Of a stretch of DNA of 64,000 bases, positions 52,225 to 60,785 are shown piece by piece. The translations under genes were made by a program, and so were the position numbers. Every line of letters begins with the position of its first letter. Within the stretch, counting starts at the first letter, position 1. The DNA lies in the NCBI RefSeq assembly GCF_001742145.1, contig NZ_CP015749.1, positions 2,976,001-3,040,000 on the forward strand, written 5' to 3'. The DNA comes from Pectobacterium parmentieri. Lineage in GTDB: Bacteria > Pseudomonadota > Gammaproteobacteria > Enterobacterales > Enterobacteriaceae. The notes beneath the pieces were generated by a model, which saw nothing but the letters and a program-made list of their open reading frames with translations, searched no databases and was not told where the DNA came from.

Positions 52225-53190
52225 ATGGATTATTCGAAAGCAACAAAAATAGGATTGGCAACCTTGGCAATGATGAGCGCGACAGCAATCAATGCGGCAC
52301 AGAATCAACATGACATCACCGTAAAGCAGGAAATCACATCGGTGAAGTTAATCTCTGACGTCGTTTATTCTCAGGTATCAATGCGGGGCTATCCAAATGT
52401 TGCATTAAAAATGGATATTCTTCAGCCTGAAGCGAAGACAGCACTTCCCGTTGTGTTATTCATTACCGGCGGCGGCTTTATTAACGCCAATAAAGATAAT
52501 TATCTGCAACAGCGCCTGAGCATTGCTGAAGCGGGCTATGTGGTTGCCAGTATGGAATACCGTGTCGCCCCTACCGTACTTTTCCCCTCGCCGCTGGAAG
52601 ATGTAAAATCCGCCATTCGTTATCTGCGGGCAAACGCGAAAAGATTCGGTATTGATGGTCAACACGCTGCTGTTTTCGGTTCCTCGGCAGGCGGCTATCT
52701 GGCGGCGTTTGCCGGGACGAGCAATGGCTCAAAAACCTACGATAAAGGCGAGCATCTTGACCAAAGCAGTGATGTCCAGGCCGTGATCGACTTCTATGGA
52801 TTATCCGATCTGACGCTCGTTGGTGAAGGCTTCCCTGACGATGTCGTGCAGAAACACGCGTCGCCTTCTGCAACTGAAGCTATCTGGGTCAACGGCACTG
52901 CGGTGTTTAATGAAGGAGGCGCAATCACCCGTTATCCAGACAAAGCAGCGGCCGCAAACCCGATTAACTTTATCAACAGCACAACGCCTCCGTTCCTGAT
53001 CATGCATGGTACGAACGATACGATAGTTTCTCCACGCCAGACCGAACGACTGCATCAGGCTCTGATAGCGAAAAATATCGAATCGACCTATTACAGCGTT
53101 AACGGCGCAGAGCACGGTGGGCCACACTGGCTACAACCGGCAATCATGCAAATTACCGTCCGCTTTCTTGATAAACACCTAAAACCCTGA
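52225..53190 (+). CDS. Exported alpha/beta-hydrolase (carboxylesterase, HSL/BD-FAE type)
   Basis: Esterase of 321 residues with a signal peptide (cleaved near INA|AQN, residue 24), so periplasmic or secreted. Oxyanion loop FITGGGFI (79-86), nucleophile S154 in GSSAGG (152-157), and probable Asp264 (HGTND) and His296 (GAEHGG) complete the triad. Preceded by AAAGGA. It resembles the acyl/feruloyl-esterase-like hydrolases rather than lipases. The terminator after it shows that it is transcribed apart from the reductase genes, but both have a CRP site. Confidence 0.87.
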   Translation: MDYSKATKIGLATLAMMSATAINAAQNQHDITVKQEITSVKLISDVVYSQVSMRGYPNVALKMDILQPEAKTALPVVLFITGGGFINANKDNYLQQRLSIAEAGYVVASMEYRVAPTVLFPSPLEDVKSAIRYLRANAKRFGIDGQHAAVFGSSAGGYLAAFAGTSNGSKTYDKGEHLDQSSDVQAVIDFYGLSDLTLVGEGFPDDVVQKHASPSATEAIWVNGTAVFNEGGAITRYPDKAAAANPINFINSTTPPFLIMHGTNDTIVSPRQTERLHQALIAKNIESTYYSVNGAEHGGPHWLQPAIMQITVRFLDKHLKP

Positions 53191-53224
53191 CATCAATCTG
53201 CATTCTTAATGACTCATACTACAT

Positions 53225-53258
53225 AAACGTTAGTGCTAAGTAAGTACTAACGTTTTTT
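53225..53258 (+). terminator. Terminator of the hydrolase gene
   Basis: AAACGTTAGTGCT-AAGTA-AGTACTAACGTTT (one G-T pair) followed by TTTAT, 35 bases past the stop. Confidence 0.88.
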
Positions 53259-53485
53259 ATTTGTTACAAAAAAGGCCATCATCCATTTATCTTCCCCTAC
53301 ACTCCTCACATAAAAAGCCAGTAATCTGACACACATCAATTATTCACTTTTATCACGAGAATGAAAAAAACAGCGTACATCTATATAATAGGAACACAAT
53401 TTCTTAAATAAATGAGAAGAATAGAAAAAATTAAAACTCACTTATAACAAATCCATATTTGTCATATACGATTCTGCAAAAAAAC

Positions 53486-53507
53486 AAATGTGCACTTAGT
53501 CACATTT
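53486..53507. promoter_or_regulatory. CRP (or CRP/FNR-type) site upstream of the reductase cluster
   Basis: AAATGTGCACTTAGTCACATTT; matches the CRP consensus except for one base in the left half (TGTGC). It is 193 bases before the ferredoxin start. It suggests catabolite control. Confidence 0.75.
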
Positions 53508-53604
53508 AGCCTTTTATTGCCATGTTCCAATAAAACCACAATAACAACATGGCCTATTTATTACTTTCATCGTAATGATCGACCACTGTTTTTCTATTAG
53601 CGTC

Positions 53605-53629
53605 AATAGCGCGAAATATTAGCGCTATT
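53605..53629. promoter_or_regulatory. Inverted repeat upstream of the ferredoxin gene
   Basis: AATAGCGC-GAAATATTA-GCGCTATT, 8-base perfect arms with 9-base spacer, 71 bases before ATG 53700. A third AGCG copy precedes it (53599-53602). It may be an operator for a local regulator. Confidence 0.5.
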
Positions 53630-53699
53630 GCTGGATTAATAACATCCATGAAAAATTGGGTGCTCACGCAACTTTCACCCCAACGTGAAGATTTATAAT

Positions 53700-54398
53700 A
53701 TGGAAGAATTATCTCGCCGTCGTTTTATTGCCTATATGGGAAGTGCGATTGCCGTTAGTGGAAATATCGGTCTCGCACACGCGCAAAATGAGCCAGAAAA
53801 AACGCAGGGTAAATTAGCCGTTAAATATGGTTTATTACATAACGAAATGCGTTGTATTGGATGCAAAGCCTGTATCAAGGCCTGCAAAGAGACGAATAAC
53901 GTCCCTGATGGCGTAGCCCGGCTGGACATACTGCAAACCGTCGATATTCCCGCCGTCGAGAAAACGCGTGCCATCAAGCAATTTTTCCGTAAGTCCTGCC
54001 AGCACTGTGAGAATCCGCCCTGCGTTGCCGTCTGTCCAACGGGCGCGTCCTTCAAAGATGCGCTCACTGGCATTGTCGACGTCAACGATAAACGGTGCGT
54101 AGGCTGCCGCTACTGCATTGCCGCGTGCCCTTATCATGTGCGCTTCATCAACCCCGTCACGAAAACGGCAGATAAATGCAATTTTTGTCGCGAATCCAAT
54201 CTGGCCGCCGGGAAACAGCCCGCTTGCGTCGAGATTTGCCCCACCAAAGCCTTGGTATTTGGCGACCTCAACGATCCTGAGAGCAACATTGCCAAGATGA
54301 TCGAGAGCAACGCGACCTACCGTTCCAAGGTTTATCTGGGTACCGAGCCTCAACTCTATCGTATTCCTGGAAAACGAGGGGTAATCGACAATGCATAA
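53700..54398 (+). CDS. Tat-exported 4Fe-4S ferredoxin subunit (NrfC/DmsB-like)
   Basis: Electron-transfer subunit of 232 residues from ATG 53700 (a GTG 15 bases earlier is possible). Twin-arginine signal SRRRFI (5-10) followed by a hydrophobic stretch and AHA cleavage site indicates folded export to the periplasm. Four cysteine clusters: CIGCKACIKAC; CQHCENPPCVAVC; CVGCRYCIAAC; CNFC…CVEIC. These fit four [4Fe-4S] clusters. It is coupled to the NrfD gene by an 8-base overlap. It should carry electrons from the membrane quinol to the exported flavoproteins encoded 2-3 kb downstream. Confidence 0.93.
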   Translation: MEELSRRRFIAYMGSAIAVSGNIGLAHAQNEPEKTQGKLAVKYGLLHNEMRCIGCKACIKACKETNNVPDGVARLDILQTVDIPAVEKTRAIKQFFRKSCQHCENPPCVAVCPTGASFKDALTGIVDVNDKRCVGCRYCIAACPYHVRFINPVTKTADKCNFCRESNLAAGKQPACVEICPTKALVFGDLNDPESNIAKMIESNATYRSKVYLGTEPQLYRIPGKRGVIDNA

Positions 54399-55353
54399 TG
54401 CCTTCACGTTTGACACGCTGGTATGGGATTGGCCCATCGCCGTTTATCTTCTTCTGGTCGGCATTTCAGCGGGGATGGTATCGCTGTCCCTGCTGCTCAG
54501 GCACTACGTCCCCATCGAATATAACGGCAGTAATCGCATGATCAAAGCCACCGCCATCGTGGCACCGCTTGCCGTGATCTTCGGGCTGGTGATCCTGATT
54601 TTTCATCTGACTAAACCGCTGACCTTTTGGTATTTGATGGTCTTTTACAATCCCACCTCCATCATGTCGCTTGGGGTGATGCTCTTTCAGGTGTATTTCA
54701 TCGTGATGCTGTTATGGCTCATCACGCTTTATCATGACGTATGGCTGACTCAGCTTGAGACCGTCTGGCACCGCCCCGCGCTGGCTGTGCGAGCACGTAA
54801 GCTGGCGGCGATTATCGTTAAAAATGCCGCGGTGATTGAAAATCTGCTGCTGGTACTGGCAGTCCTGCTCGGTTGCTATACCGGCTTTCTGCTGTCCGCG
54901 CTGAAATCATTCCCGTTACTGAACAATCCCGTCCTGCCCGTCCTGTTTCTGGTATCCGGCACCACCTCCGGTATTGCCGTCATGCTGCTGGCCAGCGCAT
55001 GGGGGCGTCATACCTCAGGGAATTCACTCTCCCTGCATTTCATCCATCGTGTAGAAACTCCGGTGGTATATGCCGAACTGTTCCTGCTGCTGGCGTTTTT
55101 TGTCGGGCTGCTGCTTGGCGGTGGGCAAAAAGTTATCGCCGCTCAGACCGCACTGTCAGGATTCTGGGGCAACGTATTTTGGATTGGCATTATCGGCATC
55201 GGCATTGTGATCCCTTCTATTGTCAATCGGGTACGCAAACCATCTGCTCATTCTGGCAAAGGGCAAGTGATTATCTTAGCCGTCATGAGCCTGTTCGGCG
55301 TGTTCCTGCTACGACTGTTCGTGCTTTATGCCGGACAAATGACGGTGGCTTAA
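54391..55353 (+). CDS. NrfD/PsrC-family membrane quinol dehydrogenase subunit
   Basis: Membrane protein of 320 residues with about eight to nine helices and no heme motif. The N-terminal DWPIAVYLLLVGISAGM and the later 'LLLGCYTGFLLSALKSFPLLNNPVLPVLFL' type stretch (positions 163-192) are typical of NrfD/PsrC. It takes electrons from quinol at the periplasmic face and passes them to the 4Fe-4S partner. Its ATG overlaps the ferredoxin stop (ATGCATAA), implying a stoichiometric complex. The MFS gene starts immediately after its stop. Confidence 0.93.
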   Translation: MHNAFTFDTLVWDWPIAVYLLLVGISAGMVSLSLLLRHYVPIEYNGSNRMIKATAIVAPLAVIFGLVILIFHLTKPLTFWYLMVFYNPTSIMSLGVMLFQVYFIVMLLWLITLYHDVWLTQLETVWHRPALAVRARKLAAIIVKNAAVIENLLLVLAVLLGCYTGFLLSALKSFPLLNNPVLPVLFLVSGTTSGIAVMLLASAWGRHTSGNSLSLHFIHRVETPVVYAELFLLLAFFVGLLLGGGQKVIAAQTALSGFWGNVFWIGIIGIGIVIPSIVNRVRKPSAHSGKGQVIILAVMSLFGVFLLRLFVLYAGQMTVA

Positions 55354-56730
55354 ATGAATACGTCATGGGTCTTATTCTGGATTGCCTCAACCACCTTTTT
55401 CATGCAATCCCTGGATACCACCATGGTGTATATCGCTATTCCGGCTATCGCGCAGTCGCTGCACCAGCCGGTACTGCATATGGAAACGATCGTAATTTCT
55501 TACATTGTCACGGTCGTCGCGTTTACGCCGGCCAATAGCTGGCTGGCGGAACGACTCGGAGAAAGAAAAACCTACCAGATCGCGATTGCCATTTTCACAC
55601 TCGGATCGCTGCTGTGTATGACAGCCACCACGCTCGGCAGCTTAAGCATTTACCGCTTTATTCAGGGCATCGGTGGTGCGCTCATGCTGCCCATCATCAG
55701 AACCGTGGTATTGCGTACTACGCCGCAAAGTCTGAAATTACGCTTTCTTAATCGGGTAACCTTGTTGGGATTACTTGGCACTCTGCTGGGCCCAGTGTTC
55801 GGTAATATTCTGGTTAGCTTTCTCTCTTGGCAGGCTATTTTCATCGTGAATATTCCGCTGGCTTTCGTCTGCTTTTTTCTGGCGACAAAATATATTCCTG
55901 CTTCGACAATTAAAGAAGCGTCACGCACGGGTGCCTACGAAGTCGCCTTTCCCATTTTGATGTTATTTCTCGTCGCTTTCATACTCACCAGCGCCACGAA
56001 AAATATATTGCCAACGTTCGTCATGTTATTTCTGTCTTGTAGCACATTGGGTTTGTTTTTTCTTTACTACCGACAGCATCTCATTGCAGAGACCGTATTA
56101 TTTCCGCGCGCCCTGTTTGGTATCAGAACCTTTTCTGTCGGCGTTATTGGCGGCATCGCGACGCGCACGCTACTGGCATCAACACCCGTCGTACTCTCAC
56201 TCATGCTGCAAACGACGCTGGCCTGTCAACCCGCAGAAACCAGCCTGATTCTGCTGCTCTTTTCCAGTGGTGCACTGCTGTCAAAGCTGCTGTTCGAGCC
56301 ACTAGTCAAGCGTATCGGCTATCGGCGGCTGTTGATGCTGACGACCAGCGTAACGTCGCTATGCGTTCTCGCGCTGAGTGTCGCCGTGCAAGAGAGATCG
56401 ATTCACCTCATTAGCATTATCGCCATGCTGTTAGGCGTGCTGATTTCGACCTTATATTCAGCCGAAAGCACGCTGGCCTTCAGTAATCTGAGCGACAGCA
56501 CATACCATAGCGGTAATAACCTGTTAACCATTAGCCAATTACTTTCCGTCATGCTCAGCATGACGCTGACATTTCCAATCTTACGCTTTCTCTCTCAGTT
56601 TGAAGTCTTCTTCAATCTTAACCCTTTCAGCCTGTTGTTTTTATTACTCGGCATTGGCTTACCGGTTTGCTGCCTGATATTCAGGCCCCTCAATAACGAC
56701 GACGGTTGTCACTTTATTCATGGGAGATAG
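55354..56730 (+). CDS. MFS transporter (DHA2/EmrB-like)
   Basis: Membrane carrier of 458 residues. The opening ASTTFFMQSLDTTMVYIAIPAIA and GIGGALMLPIIRTVVLRTTP are typical of the 14-helix DHA2 drug-efflux group, although the length is shorter than usual (~500). It is fused by position to a respiratory gene set, starting right after the NrfD stop. It may import or expel the substrate or product; both the direction and the substrate are unknown. The stop is 65 bases before the next start. Confidence 0.85.
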   Translation: MNTSWVLFWIASTTFFMQSLDTTMVYIAIPAIAQSLHQPVLHMETIVISYIVTVVAFTPANSWLAERLGERKTYQIAIAIFTLGSLLCMTATTLGSLSIYRFIQGIGGALMLPIIRTVVLRTTPQSLKLRFLNRVTLLGLLGTLLGPVFGNILVSFLSWQAIFIVNIPLAFVCFFLATKYIPASTIKEASRTGAYEVAFPILMLFLVAFILTSATKNILPTFVMLFLSCSTLGLFFLYYRQHLIAETVLFPRALFGIRTFSVGVIGGIATRTLLASTPVVLSLMLQTTLACQPAETSLILLLFSSGALLSKLLFEPLVKRIGYRRLLMLTTSVTSLCVLALSVAVQERSIHLISIIAMLLGVLISTLYSAESTLAFSNLSDSTYHSGNNLLTISQLLSVMLSMTLTFPILRFLSQFEVFFNLNPFSLLFLLLGIGLPVCCLIFRPLNNDDGCHFIHGR

Positions 56731-56795
56731 CTTTATTTATGGGAAATAACGTGGTTATTCACCGTATTCATTCAAAAACGCATGGAACTATTGAT

Positions 56796-57143
56796 ATGAA
56801 AATATGCTCAGGAATTCTTCCGCTTTGCTTGTTATTCGTAATCGGAACCGCCGTTGCACAAGAAGGGAATTTTAAAGCGGGCACTTATTCCGCTGCCAGA
56901 CAAGGCATCGGCGGGGATGTCACCGTTACGCTTGATATCGATGCGAAAGGGAAAGTCCTCAAATCAACGATTGATGCCCCGGAAGAGACCCCCGAAGTCG
57001 GCGGGGAAGCGGCAATCGAACTCGCAAAAGCCATGACCGAAAAGCAAAGCATACAGGTTGATGGGGTGTCCGGTGCCACGATGACCAGCGAGGCAGTGAA
57101 AGAAGCGTCGGAAGATGCGTACTCGCAGGCTAAGGCGAATTAA
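56796..57143 (+). CDS. Small exported FMN-binding-domain protein
   Basis: FMN_bind-domain protein of 115 residues from ATG 56796; upstream ATGs exist in frame (56739), but MKICSGILPL begins a clear signal peptide with cleavage near AQ|EGN (22). The flavinylation motif SGATMT (92-97) puts covalent FMN on T97, by analogy with NqrC/RnfG and flavocytochrome-type proteins, and needs an ApbE transferase encoded elsewhere. Most related reductases carry this domain fused to the FAD part; here it is a separate subunit. It would relay electrons from the Fe-S protein to the FAD reductase. Confidence 0.9.
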   Translation: MKICSGILPLCLLFVIGTAVAQEGNFKAGTYSAARQGIGGDVTVTLDIDAKGKVLKSTIDAPEETPEVGGEAAIELAKAMTEKQSIQVDGVSGATMTSEAVKEASEDAYSQAKAN

Positions 57144-57184
57144 TACCGTGTTGTAAGAATATCAATAACATCAAGGAAAACATC

Positions 57185-58714
57185 ATGAAACGCTTCAGAA
57201 AAAGTGTACTCGCGACGCTCTGTCTCTCGATGATGGGCTGGTCTACCGCACAGGCGGCGGACGCAGCAAAGCCGGAAATCCCGAAAAGTGCCGACATCGT
57301 TATTATCGGTGCAGGCGCGGCAGGCACCTCGGCAACCATGGCCTCCGCAGAAAAAGGGGCGAAAATCGTCTTACTGGAAAAACAACCGATTGTCGGCGGC
57401 ACGGGTAACTTTGCCGAAGGTATCTTCGCCGCCAACAGCAGCATGCAGAAACGTCAGGGGATTGTGGTGACGCCTGATATGGCCTTTAAGACCATCATGG
57501 AGTACAGCCACTGGATGGCAAATCCCTTCGTGGTGCGCGCCTTCGTGAACCGCTCAGCGGACACGATTGAGTGGGTGAAATCGAAAGGCATCAAATTTGA
57601 ATACATCGGCCCCGGCGGCCCCGGCGGTATGTTGACCTGGCATGTGATTGACGGCCCCGGCCACGGACGCCACCTGATCAAGACATTCCACGAGCAGTTT
57701 AAAAGTATGGATGTCACCACGCTGGTGAAAACGGCGGGTAAAGATCTGGTCGTGAAAGACGGCAAAGTGACGGGCGTCATCGCACAAGATAGCGACGGCA
57801 ACACCTTCCAGATCGACGCCAAGGCCGTCATCATCGCCACTGGCGGCTATGCCAACAATAAAGAGATGCTGCAAAAATATGCCGCTTTCCCCGACACCAT
57901 TATGGTTGGTAACGTCGGTAAAGACGGCGACGGGATCAATATGGCCTGGAAAGCTGGTGCAAAACCGGACGGTCTGGGTCTGCTGCAAGCGTATCGCCCC
58001 GGCCTGCCAGACTACGCCCCTAACTCTCACCTGCTGGCCGCCGCGCGTCAGCCTTATCTGTGGGTTGATCAACACGGCCGCCGCTTTACCGATGAATCCA
58101 ACGTCATTATCTGGCCACACTCCGGCAACGCGCTGTCAAAAGCGGGCGGCATCATGTACTCCATTTTTGACGAAACCTCCCGTAAGCATTACGTTGAAGA
58201 CGGCATTGACGTGCCGATTGGCGAATGGGTGATCGCCAACACCAAGCTGACAAAATTCGATAGCGAATTTACGAAAGAAAGCCAGAAAAATCGCGGCTTC
58301 GTCTTCAAATCTGCCACCGTTGACGGGCTGGCAAAAGAGATGGGCGTTGATGCCAGCGTGCTGAAGCATACGTTGGAAGAAAACAACACATTTGCGACGC
58401 AAAAACGGGATGAGGTGTTCAACAAAAACATGGATTACCTGCGCCCGATAAAAACCGGTCCATTCTATGCTGTGAGAATGCAGCCCGCCGCGCTGGGTAC
58501 ACTCGGCGGCGTGAAGATCGACGAGAAAATGCAGGCGATAGATAAATCCGGTGAGGTTATTCCGGGCCTGTACGTCACGGGTAATGATGCTGCCGGAATG
58601 TATGGCGATACCTATGATCTGCTGTTAGGCGGCGGCACGTTTGGCTTTGCGCTCAACTCCGGTCGTATCGCGGCAGAAAGCGCACTCGATTATATGAAGT
58701 TCGGCAAGAAATAA
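57185..58714 (+). CDS. Exported FAD-dependent reductase (flavocytochrome c / UrdA-like, no heme domain)
   Basis: Flavoprotein of 509 residues: Sec signal (cleaved near residue 25), FAD dinucleotide motif GAGAAG (42-47), fumarate-reductase-like capping domain, and C-terminal FAD segment GLYVTGNDAAGMYGDTYDLL. No CXXCH heme site is present, so it needs an external donor. In fumarate reductases this end reads G(A)NRLGGN with a substrate-binding Arg; here it is GDTYDLLLGGG, so fumarate is unlikely to be the substrate. Other enoate acceptors (urocanate, acrylate, cinnamate types) are possible. It lies 41 bases after the FMN protein, in the same operon, and ends at a strong hairpin. Confidence 0.88.
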   Translation: MKRFRKSVLATLCLSMMGWSTAQAADAAKPEIPKSADIVIIGAGAAGTSATMASAEKGAKIVLLEKQPIVGGTGNFAEGIFAANSSMQKRQGIVVTPDMAFKTIMEYSHWMANPFVVRAFVNRSADTIEWVKSKGIKFEYIGPGGPGGMLTWHVIDGPGHGRHLIKTFHEQFKSMDVTTLVKTAGKDLVVKDGKVTGVIAQDSDGNTFQIDAKAVIIATGGYANNKEMLQKYAAFPDTIMVGNVGKDGDGINMAWKAGAKPDGLGLLQAYRPGLPDYAPNSHLLAAARQPYLWVDQHGRRFTDESNVIIWPHSGNALSKAGGIMYSIFDETSRKHYVEDGIDVPIGEWVIANTKLTKFDSEFTKESQKNRGFVFKSATVDGLAKEMGVDASVLKHTLEENNTFATQKRDEVFNKNMDYLRPIKTGPFYAVRMQPAALGTLGGVKIDEKMQAIDKSGEVIPGLYVTGNDAAGMYGDTYDLLLGGGTFGFALNSGRIAAESALDYMKFGKK

Positions 58715-58760
58715 GCGGCAGCGCTTAAGTCTAAGACCGTTTGAGCATCGAGGGACACAG

Positions 58761-58794
58761 GGGAACCACAGGGAAAACATCTCTGTGGTTTCCC
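58761..58794. terminator. Terminator between the reductase and alkB
   Basis: GGGAACCACAG (58761-58771) pairs with CTGTGGTTTCCC (58783-58794) with one bulge. It is flanked by the end of alkB on the other strand. Probably bidirectional. Confidence 0.75.
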
Positions 58795-59451
58795 TTATCC
58801 CGCTTTACGAAACGTCAGATTAAAACGGCATTCATCAGTCATGCCTTGCGGCACGCTGCCATTTTTCAGCGGCAGAATACCGTGAAAATAGAGCCGCGAT
58901 TCGCCGCCCCAGACCACCACATCGCCGTGTGTCAGCGGAACACGTTGTGCTCTATCGCTACGCGCCATGCCACCAAACAGGAACGTCGCGCTCAGCCCCA
59001 GCGAGACGGACACAATTGGCTGACGAAAATCCCGTTCGTTTTTATCCTGATGCAGAGACATACGCGTACCAACGTCATAGCGGTTGATCAGGCAAGCATC
59101 CGGTTCAAAAGCCGCAAAACCGGCTTCACTTGCCGCCTGCTGCGCCAGTCGGGAAAAGACCTCCGGCATCGCAGGCCACGCTTCCCCGTTCAGCGGATCG
59201 TGTGAAGTGTAGCGATAGCCGCACTCATCCGTCACCCAGCCGAGCCGACCGCAGTTACTCATCGCCACCGACATCACAAAGCCGCCCGGTGTGACCATAT
59301 TACGCAGCGGTGCACGCGCAATGACGGTTTTCAGTGCCGCAAGCAGCGCTGACGCATCATCATAAGCGCGACCACGCAGGATGAGCGCACCCGGTGCCAG
59401 CGTTTCCGTCCAGCGACGCGGTGCTTCATCGGCAAATAAATCAAAATTCAC
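58795..59451 (-). CDS. alkB: DNA oxidative demethylase AlkB
   Basis: Fe(II)/2-oxoglutarate dioxygenase that reverses 1-methyladenine and 3-methylcytosine, 218 residues. Iron ligands: H and D in SLHQDKNE, and H in LYFHGILPLK; the 2-oxoglutarate-binding Arg lies in RFNLTFRKAG at the end. Start ATG is 31 bases after the ada stop, as in the E. coli ada-alkB operon. Confidence 0.95.
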   Translation of the reverse strand: MNFDLFADEAPRRWTETLAPGALILRGRAYDDASALLAALKTVIARAPLRNMVTPGGFVMSVAMSNCGRLGWVTDECGYRYTSHDPLNGEAWPAMPEVFSRLAQQAASEAGFAAFEPDACLINRYDVGTRMSLHQDKNERDFRQPIVSVSLGLSATFLFGGMARSDRAQRVPLTHGDVVVWGGESRLYFHGILPLKNGSVPQGMTDECRFNLTFRKAG

Positions 59452-59482
59452 AGTGACGATTCCTCTGACTGATGCACACCAT

Positions 59483-60562
59483 CTACTCTTTCCCCTGTTC
59501 CCTCTTCAATAGAGCACGCTTACGCTCAATACCCCAGCGATAGCCGGACAGCGTCCCATCATGCCGCACCACACGATGACAAGGGATCACAACCGCCAGC
59601 CGGTTCGCCGCACAGGCACCCGCGACAGCGCGAACGGCAGCGGGCGTTCCAATCCGATGAGCAACTTCACTGTAGCTCAGCGTTTCTCCTGTCGGGATCG
59701 CCCGCAGTGCTTGCCAAACACGCCGCTGGAATGCCGTACCGCGAATATCAAGCGGCAGCGTCAGCCCGATGGTCGAATCGTCGACAAATCCGACAACCTG
59801 CGCCATCCGTTGTTCAAACGCCGCATCACCACCGACCAAATGCGCATTAGCAAACATCTCCTGAAGCGAGTTGAGCAGAGGTTCAGGTTCGTCTCCCAGC
59901 AGGATCGCACAGATCCCTTTCTCGCTTTCCGCCACCAAAATCTCACCAAGTGAGCAGCAGCCAACGGCAAAGTGGATCGTCATCCCTTTTCCCTTGTGCT
60001 GAAACGCCGTCGGCGTCATCCCTAAATGCGTACCAGCTTCAGCATAAAAGCGCCCGCTGGCGTCATAACCGGCCGCAGCAATCGCCGCGGTCACCTCATC
60101 ATTATCGACCAATTGTTCACGTAACTGCCGGTGACGATGGGCGCTGGCATACTGTTTTGGCGTCAGACCCGTTGTGGTTTTGAACACGCGATGAAAATGG
60201 AAAGCGCTTATCCCGACGGCTTGAGCCAACATCGCCAGCGTCGGCGGACGATCCGACTGCTCTATCATCCGGCAGGCGCGGGCAATCTGCTGTGTCTGCT
60301 GTTCCTGTCGCGAAAGCATCCCCTGGCGACACCGTTTACACGGGCGGAAACCCGCCGCTTGTGCTTCATCAGCCGTCGCGAAGAACACCACATTTTCACG
60401 CCGAGGCTGGCGTGATGCACAGGATGGAGAACAGTAAATCCCCGTCGTTTTCACCGCATAAATAAAACAACCATTAGCCGCCTTATTGCGCGTAACCACC
60501 GCCTGCCAGCGCGAATCAGCATCCTGAAATGGCGTATCGTTAAGCATCGTGTCGTTACGCAT
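59483..60562 (-). CDS. ada: Bifunctional regulator/O6-methylguanine-DNA methyltransferase Ada
   Basis: Adaptive-response sensor of 359 residues. The N-terminal Ada domain has the four zinc cysteines (CSPSC… CKRC), where methyl-phosphotriester repair turns it into an activator; an AraC-type helix-turn-helix follows (about 95-180; GISAFHFHRVFKTTTGLTP); the C-terminal methyltransferase has the acceptor Cys in VIPCHRVV. Promoter lies in the 223-base gap to the divergent alkA-like gene; no confident Ada box was recognised there. Start ATG 60562 could equally be an ATG five codons downstream. Confidence 0.95.
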   Translation of the reverse strand: MRNDTMLNDTPFQDADSRWQAVVTRNKAANGCFIYAVKTTGIYCSPSCASRQPRRENVVFFATADEAQAAGFRPCKRCRQGMLSRQEQQTQQIARACRMIEQSDRPPTLAMLAQAVGISAFHFHRVFKTTTGLTPKQYASAHRHRQLREQLVDNDEVTAAIAAAGYDASGRFYAEAGTHLGMTPTAFQHKGKGMTIHFAVGCCSLGEILVAESEKGICAILLGDEPEPLLNSLQEMFANAHLVGGDAAFEQRMAQVVGFVDDSTIGLTLPLDIRGTAFQRRVWQALRAIPTGETLSYSEVAHRIGTPAAVRAVAGACAANRLAVVIPCHRVVRHDGTLSGYRWGIERKRALLKREQGKE

Positions 60563-60785
60563 TTGTGCACCTCATTCCCATTCAGTATGGCTGCCAATCT
60601 TACTATTACTGAAAGTCACGTCATGAGCTAACGCTAAACCAAAGCCACCCTACACACACGTTCAACTCTTGCTTTTTCATTCGGATTTTCTTTTTCATAC
60701 CAACAGTGCTTCCCAGATGGCGCGCCGCACGGCAATCACCTATGCTCGTTTCCTGTCCTTTGCGTTCTCACAACGGAAGCCGTTT

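Larger units (their letters stand above)
53259..53699. other. Promoter region of the reductase gene cluster
   Basis: About 440 AT-rich bases without a gene. It holds a CRP site (53486-53507) and the inverted repeat at 53605-53629. I looked for an FNR site (TTGAT-N4-ATCAA) and saw none that is convincing. Confidence 0.6.

Noticed and set aside
53259..53699. FNR site for the reductase cluster
   Set aside because: Expected for anaerobic respiration, but no TTGAT-N4-ATCAA-like sequence was seen; only the CRP-type site is supported.
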